64,000 nucleotides of DNA from an uncultured Selenomonas sp. (GCA_905372355.1 CAJPOT010000002.1:165078-229077), one strand, 5' to 3'; shown: positions 8,616 to 18,180, numbered from the stretch's first letter. A program made the numbers and translations. The notes: generated from the letters alone by a model not told the origin.

Positions 8616-10331
8616 TTATTTCGAGAAACTGCGGCTGATTTCAGCGCGTTTAATTCTAGCATTATCCACCATTTCCCGCGCATTGTCAAGCGCGGCCGCT
8701 GTGATGTCGCTACCCGACGCCATGCGTGCGATCTCGTTGATGCGCTCGCCCTCGGCGAGGAGCTGCACTTCCGTCAGCGTGCGCCCCTCCTGCGTCTCCT
8801 TGTGGATGTAAAGATGCGCGTCCGCCATGCAGGCAATCTGCGGCAGATGCGTGATGCAGAGGACTTGTCTGTGCAAAGCGACCATGGCGATGCGTTCGGC
8901 GACCATGCGCGCCGTCTTGCCGCCAATGCCCGTGTCGATCTCGTCAAATACCATGCTTGGCGGCGAATCATCATTCGCGGCCGAAACAGCCTTGACGGCA
9001 AGAGCCACGCGCGAAAGCTCGCCGCCCGAGGCGACGTCCTGCAGCGGCTGCTCCTTCTCGCCCGCATTTGCCGAGAAGAGCATGACGATGTCATCCGCTC
9101 CCGTTGCACTGTAATCTGCTGCACGGAGCGCGATGGAAAAGTGCGCCTTCTCCATGCCGAGAGCCTTGATCTGCTCGCCGACGTGCGCGGAGAGCGCCTT
9201 GGCAGCGGCAGAGCGCAGTTTCGTAAGCTTCTGCGCCTCCTCTTTCAGCGTGTCCGCGGCGTTTTTAAGAGCAGCCTTCAGGTCTTCCAAGTCGACATCG
9301 TAGTTCTCGATGCGCTGCAGTTCCGCCTTGACCTTCGCCAGATGGGCGAGCACGTCCGTCGTCGTCGCACCATACTTGCGGCACAATTTGTCGATGACGC
9401 TCATGCGGCTTTCCAACGAGTCGAGCCGATGCTGATCGAATTCCATGTCCGAGCCGTAGTCGCGAATCTCATACGACGCTTCCTGCAAGTCGCAATAGGC
9501 ATTTTCCACCATCTTGCAGGCATTGTCCAACTCATTGCCGAAGCGCGAGAGTGATTCGAGGTTCTTCTTGACCTTGCTCAGGGCCGCGAGGACGTTCAGC
9601 GCCTTGCCTCCCACATCGCCGTTCAAGAGCGCGTAGGATTCTTCGACAAAGCCTGAAATCTTCTCGGCGTTCGAGAGCTTCTTGATCTCCGCCTCGATGC
9701 GCTCGTCCTCGCCCTCCTTCAAATCGGCCTCCTCGATTTCCTTTTCCTGCCAATGCAGGAGATCGAGGCGTTCCGTCGTGTTCTTCGCTTCCTCCTCCTT
9801 CGCCCTGAGCTGCTTCTTGCAGTCGTTCCAAGCGGCGAAACTTTTCTGATAGACATCGCGCTGCTTTTCAATGGCGGCGTCCGAAGTGTCGAGGAGGAGA
9901 AGCTGGTTTTCGGGGCGCAGCAGTGCAAGATTGTCGTGCTGCCCGTGGATGTCGACGAGATAGGCGCCAAGCTCTTTTAGCAGCGCGAGCGTCACACGGC
10001 AACCGTTCAGGAGGACGGAACTCTTCCCCTTGTGCGAGACTTGGCGCGTAATGATGAGCTCGTCATCTTCCACAGGAATCGCCTGCTCCTCAAGGAGACT
10101 CTTCAATGCAGTCTGCGCTTCCAGATCGAAAACCGCCTCGACACGCAGCCATTCGCAGCCGCTTCGTATGGCGGTCGCCGCGAGACGCTTTCCCAGCACC
10201 GCGCCCAAGGCGTCGATGAGGATGGACTTGCCCGCGCCCGTCTCACCCGTCAGGATGTTCAGCCCCGCACCAAATTCGATTTTCACATGCTCCAAAAGGG
10301 CAAAATTCCAAACCGTCAATGTCTTTAACAT
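8616..10331 (-). CDS. recN: DNA repair protein RecN
   Basis: 571-residue SMC-like ATPase of double-strand-break repair. Walker A GETGAGKS occurs near residue 31, followed by a long central coiled coil. C-terminal motifs are ASGGELSRVALAV (signature) and MVFDEIDTGIGG (Walker B). MLKTLTVWNF is the family-typical start. It lies between argR and a NUDIX gene; the argR-recN order is widely conserved in Firmicutes. The product is cytosolic and nucleoid-associated. Confidence 0.96.
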   Translation of the reverse strand: MLKTLTVWNFALLEHVKIEFGAGLNILTGETGAGKSILIDALGAVLGKRLAATAIRSGCEWLRVEAVFDLEAQTALKSLLEEQAIPVEDDELIITRQVSHKGKSSVLLNGCRVTLALLKELGAYLVDIHGQHDNLALLRPENQLLLLDTSDAAIEKQRDVYQKSFAAWNDCKKQLRAKEEEAKNTTERLDLLHWQEKEIEEADLKEGEDERIEAEIKKLSNAEKISGFVEESYALLNGDVGGKALNVLAALSKVKKNLESLSRFGNELDNACKMVENAYCDLQEASYEIRDYGSDMEFDQHRLDSLESRMSVIDKLCRKYGATTTDVLAHLAKVKAELQRIENYDVDLEDLKAALKNAADTLKEEAQKLTKLRSAAAKALSAHVGEQIKALGMEKAHFSIALRAADYSATGADDIVMLFSANAGEKEQPLQDVASGGELSRVALAVKAVSAANDDSPPSMVFDEIDTGIGGKTARMVAERIAMVALHRQVLCITHLPQIACMADAHLYIHKETQEGRTLTEVQLLAEGERINEIARMASGSDITAAALDNAREMVDNARIKRAEISRSFSK

Positions 10332-10341
10332 GATGTTCCTC

Positions 10342-10797
10342 TCACTGAGCGAAGAATTTCTCCATGCGCCGCACGACCTCGGGCGCCGCCTCCCGAGGCT
10401 TGACGACGACGAGGATGCTGTCGTCGCCCGCCACCGTGCCGACGATCTCCTGCCAAGGCGTATGATCGAGGACGGCGGCGACGGCATTGGCAGCGCCGGG
10501 CAGAGTCTTGACGACGATGATGTTCTCACTGTAATCGAGAGAAACGACGGAATCGTAAAAGAGGCGTGCCATGCGCTCCTTGGAGAGCACGGCCCCCTTT
10601 TCTTTCGGCAGCGCATAGCGATAGCGGCCATTCCCCGCCGGCACCTTGACGAGCATCATCGTCTTGATGTCACGCGACACGGTCGCCTGCGTCACGTCGA
10701 TCTGACGCGCACGCAGCGCCGCTGCCAATTCCTCCTGCGTTTCGATGGCAGTGTTTTCGATAATTTCACGAATGATCGCGTGACGCTTGACCTTCAT
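10342..10797 (-). CDS. argR: Arginine repressor
   Basis: 151-residue ArgR/AhrC family regulator. It has an N-terminal winged helix with QATVSRDIKTM and a C-terminal arginine-binding trimerisation domain with GTVAGDDSILVVV. It represses arginine biosynthesis and activates catabolism when arginine is bound. The window also holds an arginine-consuming polyamine operon (53.4-59.9 kb), a plausible but unproven target. Its stop lies 10 bp before the recN start. Confidence 0.95.
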   Translation of the reverse strand: MKVKRHAIIREIIENTAIETQEELAAALRARQIDVTQATVSRDIKTMMLVKVPAGNGRYRYALPKEKGAVLSKERMARLFYDSVVSLDYSENIIVVKTLPGAANAVAAVLDHTPWQEIVGTVAGDDSILVVVKPREAAPEVVRRMEKFFAQ

Positions 10798-10832
10798 GCT
10801 CTTCCCCCGTTCTCTCGAAAGCGCGCTTTCCC

Positions 10833-11684
10833 TCAGGCATTGTCCAGAAGTTTTTCCTTCATCGTGCGGTAATAATCCTTGTCGCCGAATTTCACAATGC
10901 GCGCGGGATTTTTCGCCTTGCGCACGATCACCTCATCCTCATCAGCAATCTGAAACGACTTCTGTCCGTCGAAGGTAACAAAAATATCGGAATGTCCGGC
11001 CTTGATGCGCATGCGCACCGTATCGTCCTCGGAAATCACCATAGAACGGATGTCAAAGGTATGCGGGCAGATAGGCGTGAGGACAAGCGCCTTGACGTGT
11101 GGATTGACGATCGGCCCGCCCGCCGAAAGGGAGTACGCCGTCGATCCTGTCGCTGTAGAGACGATCAGGCCGTCCGCCTTGTAGTTCGCGATGCGCGTAT
11201 CGTTGATGGAAAGTCCGAAACGCAGCATACGCGCAAGCCCGCCCTTCGCCACCACGATGTCGTTGACCGCACTTCCCTTGTAGCTCTTCTTGCCATGATG
11301 GACGACGTAGCCCGAGAGCATGAGCCTTTCCTCGATGTGGTACTCCTTGTCGAGGATCTTCTGCAGCTTCGTCTCTATCTCATCCAGTTCGATGTCGATG
11401 AGGAAGCCGACCGTGCCGAAGTTGATGCCGCAGACGGGAACGGTCTGCTCGTAAACGCGGCGGCAGACATTCAGAAGCGTGCCGTCGCCGCCGATGCTCA
11501 GCGCCATGTCGATCGGATGACGGTTGATGTTCTCGATGCCGTACGCCTCGTGCCCTAAGAGCCTCGCCTCCTTCGCTGGAAGCAGCACGCACACCCTCTT
11601 ATCGGCAAAGAAAGCGAGGACGCGATCGAGGATCGCACGAATATTCGCCTTCGTCACATTGGGAAAAACCGCTATGGTAAACAT
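10833..11684 (-). CDS. nadK: NAD kinase
   Basis: 283-residue NAD(+) kinase making NADP(+). Motifs: GGDGTLLN near residue 57, the segment around NDIVVAKGG, and DGLIVSTATGSTAYSLSAGG. The start MFTIAVFPN was chosen because it matches the family N-terminus and follows GGCAGGG; the frame continues upstream into tlyA without similarity. It sits 11 bp after tlyA, the tlyA-nadK-argR-recN order seen in many Firmicutes. Confidence 0.95.
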   Translation of the reverse strand: MFTIAVFPNVTKANIRAILDRVLAFFADKRVCVLLPAKEARLLGHEAYGIENINRHPIDMALSIGGDGTLLNVCRRVYEQTVPVCGINFGTVGFLIDIELDEIETKLQKILDKEYHIEERLMLSGYVVHHGKKSYKGSAVNDIVVAKGGLARMLRFGLSINDTRIANYKADGLIVSTATGSTAYSLSAGGPIVNPHVKALVLTPICPHTFDIRSMVISEDDTVRMRIKAGHSDIFVTFDGQKSFQIADEDEVIVRKAKNPARIVKFGDKDYYRTMKEKLLDNA

Positions 11685-11695
11685 CAAATCCCTGC

Positions 11696-12511
11696 CTACT
11701 TGTCCAATTCCGTATGCGCCTCTGCTACGACGGCGACGATTTCCTCTTGTGAAACGCCCGACGCGGCAGACTCTTCTCCTGTGCCAACGAGGTGCATAAG
11801 GTACTCGATATTGCCCTCCGGCCCCTTGACAGGAGAATAAGAGAGCGCTCGAATGCAAAATCCCGCTTCCTGCGCGGCACGAAAGACGTCCCGGATCACG
11901 GTCTCATGCACATGCGGCTCGCGCACGACGCCCTTTTTGCCGACGTTTTCGCGCCCTGCTTCGAACTGCGGCTTGATCAGAGCCGCGACTTCCCCCTGCG
12001 GTTTCAGCAGGGAGCGCACCGCCGGCAGCACCTTCGCGAGCGATATGAAGGCGACGTCGATGGATGCGAAGTCGACGAGCTCACCGAGCGCCTCGGGCGT
12101 CACATGGCGGATGTTCGTGCGCTCCATGTTCTTCACGCGTGCGTCCGTGCGAAGTTTCCACGCGAGCTGACCGTAGCCGACGTCGATGGCGTAGACCTTC
12201 GCCGCGCCGTTCTGCAGGGCGCAGTCCGTAAAGCCGCCCGTCGATGCGCCGATGTCCGCCATCGTCTTTCCCGCAAGCGAAATGGAAAAGGCTCTGAGAG
12301 CCTTTTCCAGCTTCAACCCGCCGCGGCTCACATAGGGCATCTCCTCGCCTAAAAGTCGAAGCTCAGCCTCAGGTTTCACGCCCGTCCCCGCCTTTTCGAC
12401 CTTCTTGCCGTCGACGAGCACCCTGCCTTCCATGATCATCGTGCGCGCACGCTCGCGGCTCGCGGCAAGGCCGCGCTCGACGAGCAGGACATCAAGCCGC
12501 TCCTTCGCCAT
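11696..12511 (-). CDS. tlyA: TlyA-family rRNA 2'-O-methyltransferase
   Basis: 271-residue protein with an N-terminal S4 RNA-binding domain (RLDVLLVERGLAASRERA) and an FtsJ-type SAM-binding fold (DIGASTGGFTDCALQNGA). Characterised relatives methylate 16S and/or 23S rRNA; they were once annotated as hemolysins. The start MAKERLDVLLV lies inside the dxs coding end (20-base overlap), typical of the tight spacing in this array. Confidence 0.92.
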   Translation of the reverse strand: MAKERLDVLLVERGLAASRERARTMIMEGRVLVDGKKVEKAGTGVKPEAELRLLGEEMPYVSRGGLKLEKALRAFSISLAGKTMADIGASTGGFTDCALQNGAAKVYAIDVGYGQLAWKLRTDARVKNMERTNIRHVTPEALGELVDFASIDVAFISLAKVLPAVRSLLKPQGEVAALIKPQFEAGRENVGKKGVVREPHVHETVIRDVFRAAQEAGFCIRALSYSPVKGPEGNIEYLMHLVGTGEESAASGVSQEEIVAVVAEAHTELDK

Positions 12512-14390
12512 CGCGTGCTCCCTTCCATGCCGTGAGGATGCTTCTTGCCATCTGCTCAGGCAAAAGCCCGGCCATTTCCAGAAGCTCCTGCGGCTTGCCC
12601 TGCTCGATGAATGCATCGCCTATGCCGAAGCGCACGACGGGCAGGAGAAGGCCTGCGTCTGCCAAGGCTTCGAGCACGGCGCTGCCGAAGCCGCCGGCGA
12701 GCGCATTCTCTTCCATCGTCACGAGCATCTTCTTCTCATGCGCCATGCGATGCAGCAATTCTTCGTCCAATGGCTTTACGGTGCGCATGTTGACGACGGC
12801 GGCAGAAAGCCCCTCCTCTTGCAGAAGCTTCGCTGTCTTTTGCGCCGCATCGACCATGCTGCCGACAGCGAGGAGCGCGATTTTTCCCTCCTCCTCCAAG
12901 ACTTCCGCCGCAAGATTCTCCAACGGAGTGAACGGTTCTTCCAACGCCGCGCCAATACCCTCGCCGCGCGGGTAGCGCAGAGCTACCGGGCCTTCTAGGG
13001 AAAGCGCCGTCTTGAGCATGCGCCCAAGCTCGTTCTCATCCTTGGGTGCGAGCACCTTCATGTTTGGCAGGTGGCGCAGATACGAGTAGTCGAAGACGCC
13101 GTGATGCGTCGCGCCGTCCTCTCCGACGAAGCCTGCGCGGTCGAGCGCAAAGACGACGTGCAGGTTCTGCAGACAGACGTCGTGCAAGATCTGGTCGTAG
13201 GCACGCTGGGCGAACGTCGAATAGAGCGCGAGCACGGGCTTCCTGCCCGCCGCCGCAAGGCCGGCGGCAAACGTCGTCGCATGCTGCTCAGCGATGCCCA
13301 CATCGAAGAAACGCGTCGGATACTTCTCGCCAAACGTGCGCAGACCCGTGCCGTCGGGCATCGCCGCCGTGATGGCGACGACATCCGCATCCTCTTCGGC
13401 GGCTTCCAGCAAAGCCTTGCCGAAGACACTCGTGTACGTCGGCTTCGCGCCCGCCTTCTTCAGCGTCGTGCCGTCGGCAACGTCGAATCTGCCGATGCCG
13501 TGGAACTTGTCCGGCGCCTTCTCCGCCGGCGCATAGCCCTTTCCCTTGCACGTCTCCACATGAATGAGCAGGGGACCCTTTAGCTGTTTCGCCTGCTCGA
13601 ACACATCGAGCAGAAGGGCGATGTTGTGCCCGTCCAAGGGGCCGATGTAGTGAAAGCCCATGTCGGTGAAGAGGCCGCCCGGCACGAGTGCCGAGCGCAC
13701 GCCGTCCTTGATGTGCTCGGCCGTCCGGTAGACGCGCTCGCCGATGTGCGGGATGCTCTTGAGAAAGTTCTTGATGTCCTGTTTCGCACGGTGGTAGCCC
13801 GGTGCGACGCGGAAGCGCGACAGATACTCGGACATCGCGCCGACGTTCGGCGCGATGGACATGCCGTTGTCGTTCAGAATCACGATGATGTCCTTGCCCA
13901 GTGTCCCCGCATTGTTCAGTCCCTCGAACGCCTCGCCTCCCGTCAGTGCGCCGTCGCCAATGACGGCGGCGATACGGTAATGCTCGCCCGCGATGTCACG
14001 CGCCGCCGCCATGCCGAGGGCGGCCGAGATCGACGTGCTCGAATGACCTGTGCCGAAAGCGTCGTAGACGGACTCCTCGCGCTTGGGGAAGCCCGTGATG
14101 CCGCCTTTCTGGCGAAGACCGACGAATGCCTCGCGCCTGCCCGTCAGAATCTTGTGCGCATACGCCTGATGACCGACGTCCCAGACGATCTTGTCCTCCG
14201 GACAGTCGAACGACCTGTGCAGGGCGAGCGTAAGCTCCACCGTGCCAAGGCTCGGGGCGAGATGACCGCCCGTCTGGGAAACTGTGTCGATAATATAGCG
14301 GCGCAGTTCTCTCGCCAGCTGCGAAAGCTCATCGAGCGTGCAGCTTTTCAGCGCGTGCGGTTCGTTTATGCGTTCCAACAGCTGTCCCAT
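12492..14390 (-). CDS. dxs: 1-deoxy-D-xylulose-5-phosphate synthase
   Basis: About 632 residues. A thiamine-diphosphate enzyme that condenses pyruvate and glyceraldehyde-3-phosphate, the first step of the MEP isoprenoid pathway. Motifs: VGHQAYAHKILTGR, the ThDP-binding segment GDGALTGGEAFEGLNNAG, and a C-terminal transketolase domain. The in-frame GTG at 14405 overlaps the ispA stop (GTGA). The ATG at 14390 has a better-spaced GAGG and begins MGQLLERIN, so it is preferred. Pairing with ispA places the start and the prenyl-chain step of isoprenoid synthesis together. Confidence 0.95.
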   Translation of the reverse strand: MGQLLERINEPHALKSCTLDELSQLARELRRYIIDTVSQTGGHLAPSLGTVELTLALHRSFDCPEDKIVWDVGHQAYAHKILTGRREAFVGLRQKGGITGFPKREESVYDAFGTGHSSTSISAALGMAAARDIAGEHYRIAAVIGDGALTGGEAFEGLNNAGTLGKDIIVILNDNGMSIAPNVGAMSEYLSRFRVAPGYHRAKQDIKNFLKSIPHIGERVYRTAEHIKDGVRSALVPGGLFTDMGFHYIGPLDGHNIALLLDVFEQAKQLKGPLLIHVETCKGKGYAPAEKAPDKFHGIGRFDVADGTTLKKAGAKPTYTSVFGKALLEAAEEDADVVAITAAMPDGTGLRTFGEKYPTRFFDVGIAEQHATTFAAGLAAAGRKPVLALYSTFAQRAYDQILHDVCLQNLHVVFALDRAGFVGEDGATHHGVFDYSYLRHLPNMKVLAPKDENELGRMLKTALSLEGPVALRYPRGEGIGAALEEPFTPLENLAAEVLEEEGKIALLAVGSMVDAAQKTAKLLQEEGLSAAVVNMRTVKPLDEELLHRMAHEKKMLVTMEENALAGGFGSAVLEALADAGLLLPVVRFGIGDAFIEQGKPQELLEMAGLLPEQMARSILTAWKGARDGEGAA

Positions 14391-14401
14391 ATCCATCCGC
14401 C

Positions 14402-15289
14402 TCACTTTTTCCGTCCGAGCAGAAACAGCGCCAAATCCCGCAGGAAGGCGGCGCGTTCGCCAAAGATGTCGAGCGCCGCCACGGCTTCATCTACTGCATC
14501 CTCAGCCAATTTCTTCGCCTCTTCCAGGGAAGTCAGCGTCACATAAGTCGCCTTCTCGTTGCGAACGTCACTGCCCACGGGCTTGCCGATCGCCGCCTCG
14601 TCTCCCGTGACGTCGAGGATGTCATCCGTGATCTGAAAGGCCAGCCCAAAGCGCTCAGCATAAAGCGTCAACGCGGCGAGTTCCTCCTCCTTCGCGCCCG
14701 CCAGAATCGCGCCCGAGCGTATGGCGGCGCAAAACAGTGCGCCCGTCTTGCCCATGTGAATCTTTCGAAGGGCTGCCAGATCGAGACGCCTGCCCTCGCC
14801 CTCAAGGTCGAGCACCTGTCCGCCGACCATGCCGTAAGGGCCGGCCGCGCGGCTCATCTCGGAGACGACGGTGACGAGGGTTTCAGGGGCAGCGCCCTCT
14901 TGGCGCAGCATGACCTCGAAGGCGAGCGTCAACAGAGCGTCGCCCGCGAGCACCGCAATTCCATCGCCAAAAACCTTGTGGTTCGTGGGCTTGCCGCGTC
15001 GATAGTCGTCGTTGTCCATCGCGGGCAGATCGTCGTGAATCAAGGAATACGTATGAATCATCTCAATGGCGCATCCCGTCGTCAAGAAGGCCGCGCCATC
15101 CTTGCCGACGGCGTCGGACGCCGCCATCAGGAGCACGGGGCGCAGGCGTTTGCCGCCCGCCATGAGGCTGTATTCCATCGCCTTTTCCAGCGTCTCATCA
15201 TACGCGGGCACTTTCTTCAGCTCGCGCAGAAGCCCCTCTTCCACCAAATCGGCACGCTTTTTCCATTCCGCCTTAAAATTCACGTGCAT
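14402..15289 (-). CDS. ispA: Polyprenyl (farnesyl/geranyl) diphosphate synthase
   Basis: 295-residue all-alpha prenyltransferase building short-chain prenyl diphosphates from IPP and DMAPP. The two Asp-rich metal motifs are clear: DDLPAMDNDD and QITDDILDVTGD. GGKRLRPVLL is also present. A GTG at 15283 has an equally good GAGGGG spacing, so the N-terminus is uncertain by two residues. The start overlaps the xseB stop by 17 bases. Chain length is inferred from its xseB-ispA-dxs context. Confidence 0.94.
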   Translation of the reverse strand: MHVNFKAEWKKRADLVEEGLLRELKKVPAYDETLEKAMEYSLMAGGKRLRPVLLMAASDAVGKDGAAFLTTGCAIEMIHTYSLIHDDLPAMDNDDYRRGKPTNHKVFGDGIAVLAGDALLTLAFEVMLRQEGAAPETLVTVVSEMSRAAGPYGMVGGQVLDLEGEGRRLDLAALRKIHMGKTGALFCAAIRSGAILAGAKEEELAALTLYAERFGLAFQITDDILDVTGDEAAIGKPVGSDVRNEKATYVTLTSLEEAKKLAEDAVDEAVAALDIFGERAAFLRDLALFLLGRKK

Positions 15290-15527
15290 CCCCCTCAATC
15301 TCCAAGCGAAACTCCTCGACTGCGCCGCCCTTTTCCTTGAGCACGACATCCATCGCCTTTTCCGCACGATCGAGCGAAGTCATGCAGAGCTTCGCAAGCT
15401 CCACGCCCTTCGCATAATTGTCCATGAGCTGTTCCAAGCTCAAATCGCCGCTTTCCATCGCCTGCACGAGTTCTTCCAGCTCCGCGAGCGCTTGCTCAAA
15501 GGACGGCGTCTTCTTTCTCGGCATCAT
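15273..15527 (-). CDS. xseB: Exodeoxyribonuclease VII small subunit
   Basis: 84-residue small subunit, family-typical (SFEQALAELEELVQAMESGD, SLEQLMDNYAKGVEL). It coats and stabilises the XseA large subunit in the single-strand-specific exonuclease VII complex. Tandem ATGs follow AAGGAGG; the second has better spacing. The start overlaps the xseA stop by 4 bases. Confidence 0.95.
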   Translation of the reverse strand: MMPRKKTPSFEQALAELEELVQAMESGDLSLEQLMDNYAKGVELAKLCMTSLDRAEKAMDVVLKEKGGAVEEFRLEIEGDAREF

Positions 15528-16726
15528 AAACCTCCTTCTCGCAAACCTCCGACGACGGCGTCAAAGCTGCCGTCGGCAAGGCGCACGAGGATCCCATCTC
15601 CAACGGCAAGCTCCTTCACGCTGCGCACCGCCGTGCCCGCCTTTTCCACAACGCTGTAGCCGCGCCGTATGACGTGCAGCGGATTGAGCATCTCGAGCTT
15701 TTCCGCTGCGACCTGAAAGGCGTGCTGCTTTTCCAGCAGGGCGCGGCGCATCCCGCGGTCGAGCGCTTCCGACGCCATGTCGAGCCTTTGACGACGCTCG
15801 GCTAGGAGCGCCTGCGGCGGACGCTTCAGGAAGAAGCCGCCCAGACGCTCCACGCGCTCGCGCTCGTAGTAAAGACGGCTCTTCACCGCCTTTTGGAGAC
15901 GCATCTCACATTCGCCAATGCGGCGGAAGAGCGCCGCCGTCTCGGGCACGGCGAGTTCCGCCGCCTGCGACGGCGTCGCCGCACGCACATCACTCGCATA
16001 GTCGGAAAGAGTCGTATCCGTCTCATGACCGACGGCAGAAATGACGGGAATCACGGAGTCATAGATCGCACGCACAACAGGCTCCTCGTTGAAAGCCCAC
16101 AAATCTTCCGCCGATCCGCCGCCTCTGCCGACGATCAAAAGGTCGACGGGGTACTTCTCATTGAAGAAGCGGATGGCGGCAGCGATCTCAGCCGCCGCGC
16201 CCTCGCCCTGCACGAGCGTCGGATAAAGAACCAAGCGAACATTCGCATCGCGCCGTTTGGAAACGCGGTAAATGTCGCGCAGCACTGCGCCCGAAAGGGA
16301 CGTCACGATACCGATCGTGCGAGGAAACGGCGGCAGAGGCTTCTTGTGTTCCTCATTGAAAAGCCCCTCGGCGGCAAGGCGAGCCTTCAGCTGCTCGAAG
16401 GCGACGCTCAGTTCTCCCGCCCCCACGGGCAGAAGGCGCTCGACATAGAGCTGATAGACGCCGTCGCGCTCGTAGACGGAAACCTCGCCCGTGGCTACGA
16501 CCTTCATGCCGTTTTCCGGCTGAAAACGCAGAAGCCGCGCACGGCTCTTGAACATCACGCCCTTCAGAGACGCCGTCTCATCCTTCAGCGTGAAATAGCA
16601 ATGTCCCGAAGCGTACATCTTGTAATTGGACAGTTCGCCCTCGACGGAAACATTGCGCAGCAATCCTTCCGCCTGGAACATGCTCTTGATGTACTGCGTG
16701 AGCGCGGATACGCTGTGAACCGCCAA
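15524..16726 (-). CDS. xseA: Exodeoxyribonuclease VII large subunit
   Basis: 400-residue catalytic subunit of exonuclease VII. N-terminal OB fold (VSVEGELSNYKMYASGHCYF), then the nuclease core with VGRGGGSAEDLWAFNEEP and GHETDTTLSDYASDVRAATP, then a coiled-coil C-terminus. The TTG at 16726 was chosen because AAGGAGG lies about 6 bases upstream and it gives a family-like short N-terminus (AVHSVSALTQYIK). An upstream ATG at 16753 would add nine residues and contains the Shine-Dalgarno inside its coding sequence. Confidence 0.93.
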   Translation of the reverse strand: MAVHSVSALTQYIKSMFQAEGLLRNVSVEGELSNYKMYASGHCYFTLKDETASLKGVMFKSRARLLRFQPENGMKVVATGEVSVYERDGVYQLYVERLLPVGAGELSVAFEQLKARLAAEGLFNEEHKKPLPPFPRTIGIVTSLSGAVLRDIYRVSKRRDANVRLVLYPTLVQGEGAAAEIAAAIRFFNEKYPVDLLIVGRGGGSAEDLWAFNEEPVVRAIYDSVIPVISAVGHETDTTLSDYASDVRAATPSQAAELAVPETAALFRRIGECEMRLQKAVKSRLYYERERVERLGGFFLKRPPQALLAERRQRLDMASEALDRGMRRALLEKQHAFQVAAEKLEMLNPLHVIRRGYSVVEKAGTAVRSVKELAVGDGILVRLADGSFDAVVGGLREGGL

Positions 16727-16756
16727 ACCGCCGCCTCCTTCCGAAGTCGTCATAAG

Positions 16757-16790
16757 GAAAGGGGCTGTCGCGCAAAAGGCAACAGCCCGA
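16757..16790 (-). terminator. Terminator-like or attenuating hairpin between nusB and xseA
   Basis: On the minus strand GGGCTGTTGC pairs with GCGACAGCCC around a 7-base loop, followed by CCTTTCCTT. The stem is strong but the T-tract is weak, so partial termination or RNA processing between nusB and xseA is more likely than a full stop. Confidence 0.5.
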
Positions 16791-16793
16791 GGA

Positions 16794-17216
16794 TCACCGT
16801 GCCAGTCCGCCCAAGATCCCGTTGACGTAGCGGCTGGAATCATCCGTGCCAAATTTCTTCGCCAGCTCGACCGCTTCGTTGATGGCGACGCCGACATCCA
16901 CCTTTTCCGCACCGTACTTCATCTCGTAGAGCGCGATGCGGACGATGTTGCGGTCAACGCCCGTCATGCGGTCGAGCTTCCAATCATGCGTGGACGCGGC
17001 GATCTCCTCATCGATGGCGGCGAGATGCTCGCGCGTACCGCGCACGAGGGAAGCCGCATAGCTATAATCCCGCTTCGTCTCAACGGGCATTTCCTCGACC
17101 GCCGCATCGAGCGCCCACATCTGGCACGCCTCTTCGGAAGCCGACTCCGACGGCGGATTGAGCTCCAGTTGGAACAACGTCTGAAGCGCCGCCTCACGCG
17201 CCTGTCTACGACTCAT
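16794..17216 (-). CDS. nusB: Transcription antitermination factor NusB
   Basis: 140-residue all-helical RNA-binding protein that joins NusE on boxA of rRNA leaders. Motifs: MSRRQAREAALQTLFQLE at the N-terminus, and VDRNIVRIALYEM and VAINEAVELAKKFG in the C-terminal half. It follows the Asp23/AmaP/DUF2273 trio, a common Firmicute arrangement. The start is the first ATG matching the family N-terminus. Confidence 0.95.
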   Translation of the reverse strand: MSRRQAREAALQTLFQLELNPPSESASEEACQMWALDAAVEEMPVETKRDYSYAASLVRGTREHLAAIDEEIAASTHDWKLDRMTGVDRNIVRIALYEMKYGAEKVDVGVAINEAVELAKKFGTDDSSRYVNGILGGLAR

Positions 17217-17282
17217 AAAACAAAACCTTTTCCTTTCCTGTCGCTCAAAAGCCAAAGCAACGAGCCGCTTCCGCCTCCAGTC

Positions 17283-17570
17283 TCATTCCCGAAAGCGATG
17301 CCGCCGATAACGCTGTCGATAGGGAAACATCTCATCAAAAAAATCTTCCACATCGCGCAGACGAATATCATGATCGATGCGAATGCCAACGAGCAGCCCG
17401 ACAAGGCAGCAGAAGAGCACGAAGAACGTCTGCCAGAAGCCGAAGATAAGCACAGCGAGACCAAAAAGCGCCCCGAAAAACACGCCGCCGATCTTGCCGC
17501 GATGCGGCAGGAGCGCGGGCGCGTGCGCTTCAAAAAAAGCCTTGAACGGGCATGTCTTTTCCTCACCCAT
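17283..17570 (-). CDS. DUF2273 small membrane protein
   Basis: 95-residue protein with two adjacent hydrophobic segments (about residues 26-60, GGVFFGALFGLAVLIFGF then FFVLFCCLVGLLVGI) and a charged Arg-rich C-terminus. DUF2273 proteins occur beside amaP and Asp23 genes in Firmicutes and probably belong to the same envelope-stress membrane assembly; no biochemical role is known. The ATG at 17570 follows GGAGGAAGG; an upstream ATG adds six residues. Confidence 0.85.
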   Translation of the reverse strand: MGEEKTCPFKAFFEAHAPALLPHRGKIGGVFFGALFGLAVLIFGFWQTFFVLFCCLVGLLVGIRIDHDIRLRDVEDFFDEMFPYRQRYRRHRFRE

Positions 17571-17584
17571 CTGCCTTCCTCCTG

Positions 17585-18163
17585 TCAAACGACGCGCTTC
17601 TTCTTCGTCAGCGGCGCATTGGAAATATCTTCGACGACAATGTCCAGCGAAAACTCATCGACGCCCATCGTTTCCTGCATAGCGCGGCGAACTTCCGTGC
17701 GAATATCGTCAGAAACAGCGGCGGCATTCGCCTCCTTGCCTATGACGATAGCGAGGCGAAGGGAGAGCTGCGCCCCGTCCTTCGCGGCCTTCTTCGCGAC
17801 GGAAACCTTCACCTGGAGACTCCGGACGCCCGGAACGGTCTGCACTGTCTGCTCCACGAGATTGTGGACGGCGCCGAGCGAGACGCCGACATCGCCTGCC
17901 TTGCCATGGAGCACGAGGAATTCGCCGCCCTCCCGTTTATCTGAGCCACCCGAAAAGCTGCAGCCGATCAGATGTATGCTTAGAAGAAATACAAGGACGC
18001 CTCCCGCAACCAGCTGCCATTGCTGCGCTCCCATCAGGTAGCGGTACTCGTTGAGCAGGATCGGTTCGGGCACGATCTGCAGAGCAAGCGCCACGATGCC
18101 CAGCGAAAGGCACGCGACGGCGAGCGCGTAAAGGAACAAAAGAAAGCGGTTGATGATCCCCAT
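17585..18163 (-). CDS. amaP: Alkaline shock response membrane anchor protein AmaP
   Basis: 192-residue protein with two N-terminal membrane segments (about residues 5-30 and 50-70), then an Asp23-like cytoplasmic domain. In Staphylococcus, AmaP tethers Asp23 to the membrane. It sits 17 bp after the Asp23-family gene and 14 bp before DUF2273, the standard cluster. The match to the family is by layout and length. Confidence 0.85.
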   Translation of the reverse strand: MGIINRFLLFLYALAVACLSLGIVALALQIVPEPILLNEYRYLMGAQQWQLVAGGVLVFLLSIHLIGCSFSGGSDKREGGEFLVLHGKAGDVGVSLGAVHNLVEQTVQTVPGVRSLQVKVSVAKKAAKDGAQLSLRLAIVIGKEANAAAVSDDIRTEVRRAMQETMGVDEFSLDIVVEDISNAPLTKKKRVV

Positions 18164-18180
18164 GAACTTTCCTCTCCTCC